Shown piece by piece: positions 61,632-64,000 of a DNA stretch of 64,000 bases (position 1 is the stretch's first letter; each line of letters begins with the position of its first letter). The DNA lies in NCBI GenBank assembly GCA_963737145.1, contig CAVTRO010000007.1, positions 248,001 to 312,000 on the forward strand, written 5' to 3'. The notes beneath the pieces are model-generated. The model did no database searches, was not told where the DNA came from, and was given only the letters and a program-made list of their open reading frames with translations. Origin of the DNA: AP-15 sp963737145. Its GTDB lineage: Bacteria > Pseudomonadota > Alphaproteobacteria > ATCC43930 > CGMCC-115725. Both the position numbers and the translations under genes were made by a program.

Positions 61632-61976
61632 TTAATGGTGCAGGGCGCGCTCGAGCTCGTGCTTGTTCATCTTCGAGCGCCCGGGAATATCCCGCCGCTT
61701 TGCCTCTTCATAGAGCTGAGCCCGCGTAGGTTCCCGCTCGCTGCGGTCCTTCTCGGTCGCGCCACGCCGCTCGCGGGCCTTGGTACGCTTCAGATTTTCC
61801 CGGTTCTTCTCCTTGCTTTCGTATTTGGAGGCGCCCGCCTCGTGCAGCCCGATCGCGATCGCCTGTTTCGGGTTCTTGACCTTTCTGCCGCGGCTGGCTT
61901 TGAGCTCCCCATGCTTAAACTCGTGCATAACACGCTCGACGGTTTCCTTTTGTGCCTTTGATTGGTGAGTGGCCAT
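61632..61976 (-). CDS. DUF6496/Rho-N-like small basic protein
   Basis: 114 residues from ATG 61976 with GGGAGG six bases upstream. N-terminal ETVERVMHEFKHGELKASRG and PKQAIAIGLHEAGASKY form the DUF6496-type motif. The lysine/arginine-rich middle leads to TRAQLYEEAKRRDIPGRSKM NKHELERAL, a small helix-extended-helix like the Rho N-terminal module that binds nucleic acid. Probably a stress-linked nucleic-acid-binding protein. Confidence 0.75.
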   Translation of the reverse strand: MATHQSKAQKETVERVMHEFKHGELKASRGRKVKNPKQAIAIGLHEAGASKYESKEKNRENLKRTKARERRGATEKDRSEREPTRAQLYEEAKRRDIPGRSKMNKHELERALHH

Positions 61977-62008
61977 CGCTGACCTCCCTATATTCGATCC
62001 TTTGTGAA

Positions 62009-62033
62009 ATCGTCGCCCGTAACCTTTAGTTCC
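62009..62033 (-). promoter_or_regulatory. EcfG-like promoter of the DUF6496 gene
   Basis: On the minus strand GGAAC, 16 bases, CGAT, ending 33 bases before the ATG. The upstream box is a perfect match; the downstream box differs at one position. Confidence 0.45.
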
Positions 62034-62067
62034 GCCCAGCAGTGGAAAGCTGGCCCAATCCCTCCGA

Positions 62068-62093
62068 GGAACTGCCGTACGAGAGGGGTTGTT
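62068..62093 (+). promoter_or_regulatory. EcfG-like promoter of the PRC-barrel gene
   Basis: GGAAC, 17 bases, TGTT, ending 34 bases before the ATG at 62127. It is divergent from the promoter at 62009-62033, with 34 bases between their upstream boxes. Confidence 0.5.
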
Positions 62094-62126
62094 CGCAGAG
62101 GGTAATCGATAGTGGAGGAAATTCGC

Positions 62127-62576
62127 ATGTCTAAAATCCATTTAACGGCCGCCGTCGCGGTGGCGCTTGCCGCCGCAACCCCTGCTGTGTACGCACAGAC
62201 CAGCACAACCCGCCCTGCCGCGACGGCACCCGGCATTCAACCCAACGAGATGCGTGCTAGCAAGATCATTGGCAGCGCAGTCTATGACGTTCAAAATCGA
62301 AAAATCGGCAGTGTGCAGGATTTGGTCCTCGATAAGGCCGGCAAAATCAATACGGTGGTCGTCGATGTTGGTTCCTTCCTCGGAATGGGAGGCAAAAACG
62401 TTGCGATCCCGATCAGCGACATCAAAACCGACAACAATCGGCTGACACTCGACCGGACTAAAGAGCAGCTGCAACAGATGGCCGAATACCGCCTCGAGGA
62501 TCGAACCACCGGCGCTGGGAGCTCGCCCTCTCCAACGGAGGGCGGAAAACTGGGCACGGGCTCGACCACTCGCTAG
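62127..62576 (+). CDS. Exported PRC-barrel protein
   Basis: 149 residues from ATG 62127 (GGAGGAA six bases before). Signal peptide MSKIHLTAAVAVALAAATPA ending VYAQ. The PRC barrel has MRASKIIGSAVYDVQNRKIG, VQDLVLDKAGKINTVVVDVG and GGKNVAIPISDIKT. The tail is Ser/Gly-rich. Such periplasmic PRC proteins are common in alphaproteobacteria and rise under stress; the molecular job is unclear. Confidence 0.85.
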   Translation: MSKIHLTAAVAVALAAATPAVYAQTSTTRPAATAPGIQPNEMRASKIIGSAVYDVQNRKIGSVQDLVLDKAGKINTVVVDVGSFLGMGGKNVAIPISDIKTDNNRLTLDRTKEQLQQMAEYRLEDRTTGAGSSPSPTEGGKLGTGSTTR

Positions 62577-62592
62577 GCTGCGATAGCAGCGG

Positions 62593-62618
62593 CGGCCGGG
62601 CGGTGTCCCGCCCGGCCG
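62593..62618 (+). terminator. Strong hairpin after the PRC-barrel gene
   Basis: Perfect 11-bp stem CGGCCGGGCGG / CCGCCCGGCCG with a TGTC loop, 17 bases past the stop. It lacks a long T-tract, having only GTGTGTTG, but is a plausible terminator that isolates the encapsulin operon. Confidence 0.6.
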
Positions 62619-62739
62619 TGTGTTGGGGGAAGCGGTGGCGCGAGGCATCCAGCTCCGCCGCGCTGGCCGGCTATCGACGGCCTGGCCCCTTCCGTGTTGT
62701 CGCGCCCAGCCTAGCCAACCCCGGGGGAAATAAAGAATC

Positions 62740-63126
62740 ATGTCCAGCGAGAACTTGCACGCACCCCGCGAGCGTCTTTCCCAACAGACGCTCAATCTGC
62801 ATTTCGCGATTGTCTCGCTGATGGAAGAGCTCGACGCGATCGACTGGTACCGCCAACGCGCCGATGATGCCGAGGACGAGACCCTGAAGGAGTTGCTCCT
62901 CCACAATATGCGCGAAGAGATGGAGCATGCCTCCATGCTGCTCGAATGGATCCGCCGGCGCGACACCGATTTCGAACGGTTTCTGAGGACATATCTTTTC
63001 ACCGAAGGCTCGATCCTGCAGGAGGAAAAAGCCGCGACCGCGGAGGGCGTCGGCAAAGCCGGGGCCGAGGCGAGCCGAAGTGGCGCCCGCACCGGCTTTA
63101 CGATCGGCTCGCTGAGGGACGCGTAG
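62740..63126 (+). CDS. Encapsulated ferritin-like protein (EncFtn cargo)
   Basis: 128 residues. The ferritin half-bundle matches the Rhodospirillum EncFtn family: VSLMEELDAIDWYRQRADD with ferroxidase glutamates at 29-30, an acidic residue at 32 and a tryptophan at 36, then NMREEMEHASMLLEWIRRRD with Glu60 and His63. Two half-bundles pair to make the iron site and rings form a decamer. The C-terminal tail GARTGFTIGSLRDA contains the cargo-loading peptide that docks inside the shell. Four bases precede the shell gene, so they are co-translated. Confidence 0.92.
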   Translation: MSSENLHAPRERLSQQTLNLHFAIVSLMEELDAIDWYRQRADDAEDETLKELLLHNMREEMEHASMLLEWIRRRDTDFERFLRTYLFTEGSILQEEKAATAEGVGKAGAEASRSGARTGFTIGSLRDA

Positions 63127-63129
63127 CCG

Positions 63130-63978
63130 ATGGACTACCTCAATCGCGGTCAGTCGCATCTGCCGGACGCAATCTGGCGAGAAATCGACAAAGCCGCGGC
63201 CGAGGCCGCGCGTGACCAGCTCACGGGCCGGCGATTTCTCGAACTGCAAGGACCGTTCGGTGCCGGCCTCACCTCGATCGAAGCCGGCAACGACGATTAT
63301 TGCCGGCAGCCATCGGCCGACGAAGCCGGCGCCGTCATGGGGCGCGCCATTTCGGTGCCGATGCTGCGGCGAGCGTTTCGCCTCAGCGTTCGACGGATTG
63401 CAGGGTATCTCGAAAACGGTCAGCCGCTCGATCTGACACCGGCGCAGGACGCCGCCGAAGCCGTCGCCAATCGCGAGGAGGAGTTCGTCTATCGCGGCCA
63501 ACCGGATTTCCGCCTTCCCGGCCTCTTGACGCATGAAGGCCGGCAGCAGCTCGAGGGCGGCGACTGGGCGGCCGTCGAACGGGCGCTGGGTGACGTGCTC
63601 GCTGCGGTGACGCAACTCGACGATGCCGGTTATCGCGGGCCCTATGGCTTGGCGCTGGCTCCGCCGCTCTACAATGGGCTCTTCCGGCTTTATCCGGGCA
63701 CTGACGTGTCGCAGATCCAGCATCTGCGGCATCTCTGCACCCGGGGTATCTACAAGGCGCCGATCGAGGGCGGCGTGCTCGTCGATCCGCGCGTCGGCGC
63801 CCTGGTGCTGGGGCAGGATTTGCGGACGGGCTACATCGGACAGGATGGCGTGCATTACCAGCTCTACCTGACCGAGAGCATCGTATTGCGGATTGACGAC
63901 CCGCAGGCGATCTGCACGATCTCGGCGAGCTCGAGCAGCCTGCGCGCCGGCGCGACCTCGACGCCAACCCCCGGCTGA
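63130..63978 (+). CDS. Family 1 encapsulin shell protein
   Basis: 282 residues. HK97-type capsid fold: N-terminal arm MDYLNRGQSHLPDAIWREID (the cargo-docking helix) followed by LTGRRFLELQGPFGAGLTSI, later GPYGLALAPPLYNGLFRL, LVDPRVGALVLGQDLRTGYI and HYQLYLTESIVLRIDDPQA. Copies assemble into a protein nanocompartment that stores iron oxidised by the EncFtn cargo encoded just before. The tail is slightly longer than usual (Ser/Thr/Pro-rich, about 15 residues). Confidence 0.93.
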   Translation: MDYLNRGQSHLPDAIWREIDKAAAEAARDQLTGRRFLELQGPFGAGLTSIEAGNDDYCRQPSADEAGAVMGRAISVPMLRRAFRLSVRRIAGYLENGQPLDLTPAQDAAEAVANREEEFVYRGQPDFRLPGLLTHEGRQQLEGGDWAAVERALGDVLAAVTQLDDAGYRGPYGLALAPPLYNGLFRLYPGTDVSQIQHLRHLCTRGIYKAPIEGGVLVDPRVGALVLGQDLRTGYIGQDGVHYQLYLTESIVLRIDDPQAICTISASSSSLRAGATSTPTPG

Positions 63979-64000
63979 GTTGCGAAGGCCGATCATGCGT

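Noticed and set aside
62671..63996. 441-codon frame opposite the encapsulin pair
   Set aside because: Antisense to two well-recognised genes and without any family feature.
1..64000. CRISPR arrays, rRNA and tRNA genes
   Set aside because: I looked for regularly spaced repeats and for tRNA T-loop patterns such as GGTTCGAATCC; none was found. The GTTCGAACC at about 38617 has no cloverleaf around it.

Overview
The window is high-GC bacterial chromosome that reads as an alphaproteobacterium, probably from the Rhodospirillales/Hyphomicrobiales side. The evidence is core synteny typical of that class (ilvC-ilvN-ilvB-miaA-serB; DUF3576-leuS-lptE-holA; parB-parA-rsmG-mnmG with parS sites), alphaproteobacterial general-stress-like promoters, and a Rhodospirillum-type encapsulated ferritin. 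No species can be named from the sequence alone.

Layout. 1-321 is the end of priA. 336-13.7 kb is an accessory, partly decayed stretch on the minus strand. It holds a truncated oxidoreductase, four fragments of a luciferase-like (LLM) flavin monooxygenase, a NitT/TauT-type binding protein, a DsrE-like protein, an orphan C-terminus of asparaginyl-tRNA synthetase, a large PEP-CTERM repeat protein, a DUF4258/DUF2283 pair, and an MmeI-like methyltransferase cut off by a BrnT/antitoxin remnant. One winged-helix/TPR regulator lies on the plus strand. 13.8-19.3 kb is core metabolism (branched-chain amino acids, tRNA modification, serine). 19.5-24.7 kb has a response regulator and a compact cluster with a RibA-like GTP cyclohydrolase II, a 6-pyruvoyl-tetrahydropterin-synthase-like protein, a medium-chain dehydrogenase, a CDP-alcohol phosphatidyltransferase and a glycosyltransferase. 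24.7-38 kb is core (YggS, leuS, lptE, holA, parAB, rsmG, mnmG), with a TRAP transporter and a dodecin inserted between holA and parB. 38-43.9 kb carries a YetF remnant, a lipoprotein, a Tat-exported phosphoesterase with a cupredoxin, a type IB topoisomerase and an inositol-phosphate synthase.

43.8-59.1 kb is the most interesting part. It is a minus-strand operon of 15 genes, mostly joined by 1-7-base overlaps: two sugar-nucleotide epimerases, a B12-binding radical SAM enzyme, six glycosyltransferases (four of them related CgeB-like paralogues), a nucleotidyltransferase, two methyltransferases, a glycosidase-like protein whose barrel strands appear circularly permuted, a PIG-L deacetylase and a CelD-like acyltransferase. 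It looks like a complete assembly line for an unknown glycoconjugate and may be under general-stress control. 59.2-64 kb is a stress module: an AI-2E-type permease with an extra cytosolic domain, small DUF883- and DUF6496-type proteins, a PRC-barrel protein, and an encapsulated-ferritin/encapsulin pair.

About ten otherwise intact genes carry single-base indels, including the essential leuS. Many of these frameshifts are therefore probably residual assembly errors rather than gene decay. The truncations and gene-to-gene joins in the first 13 kb cannot be explained that way.
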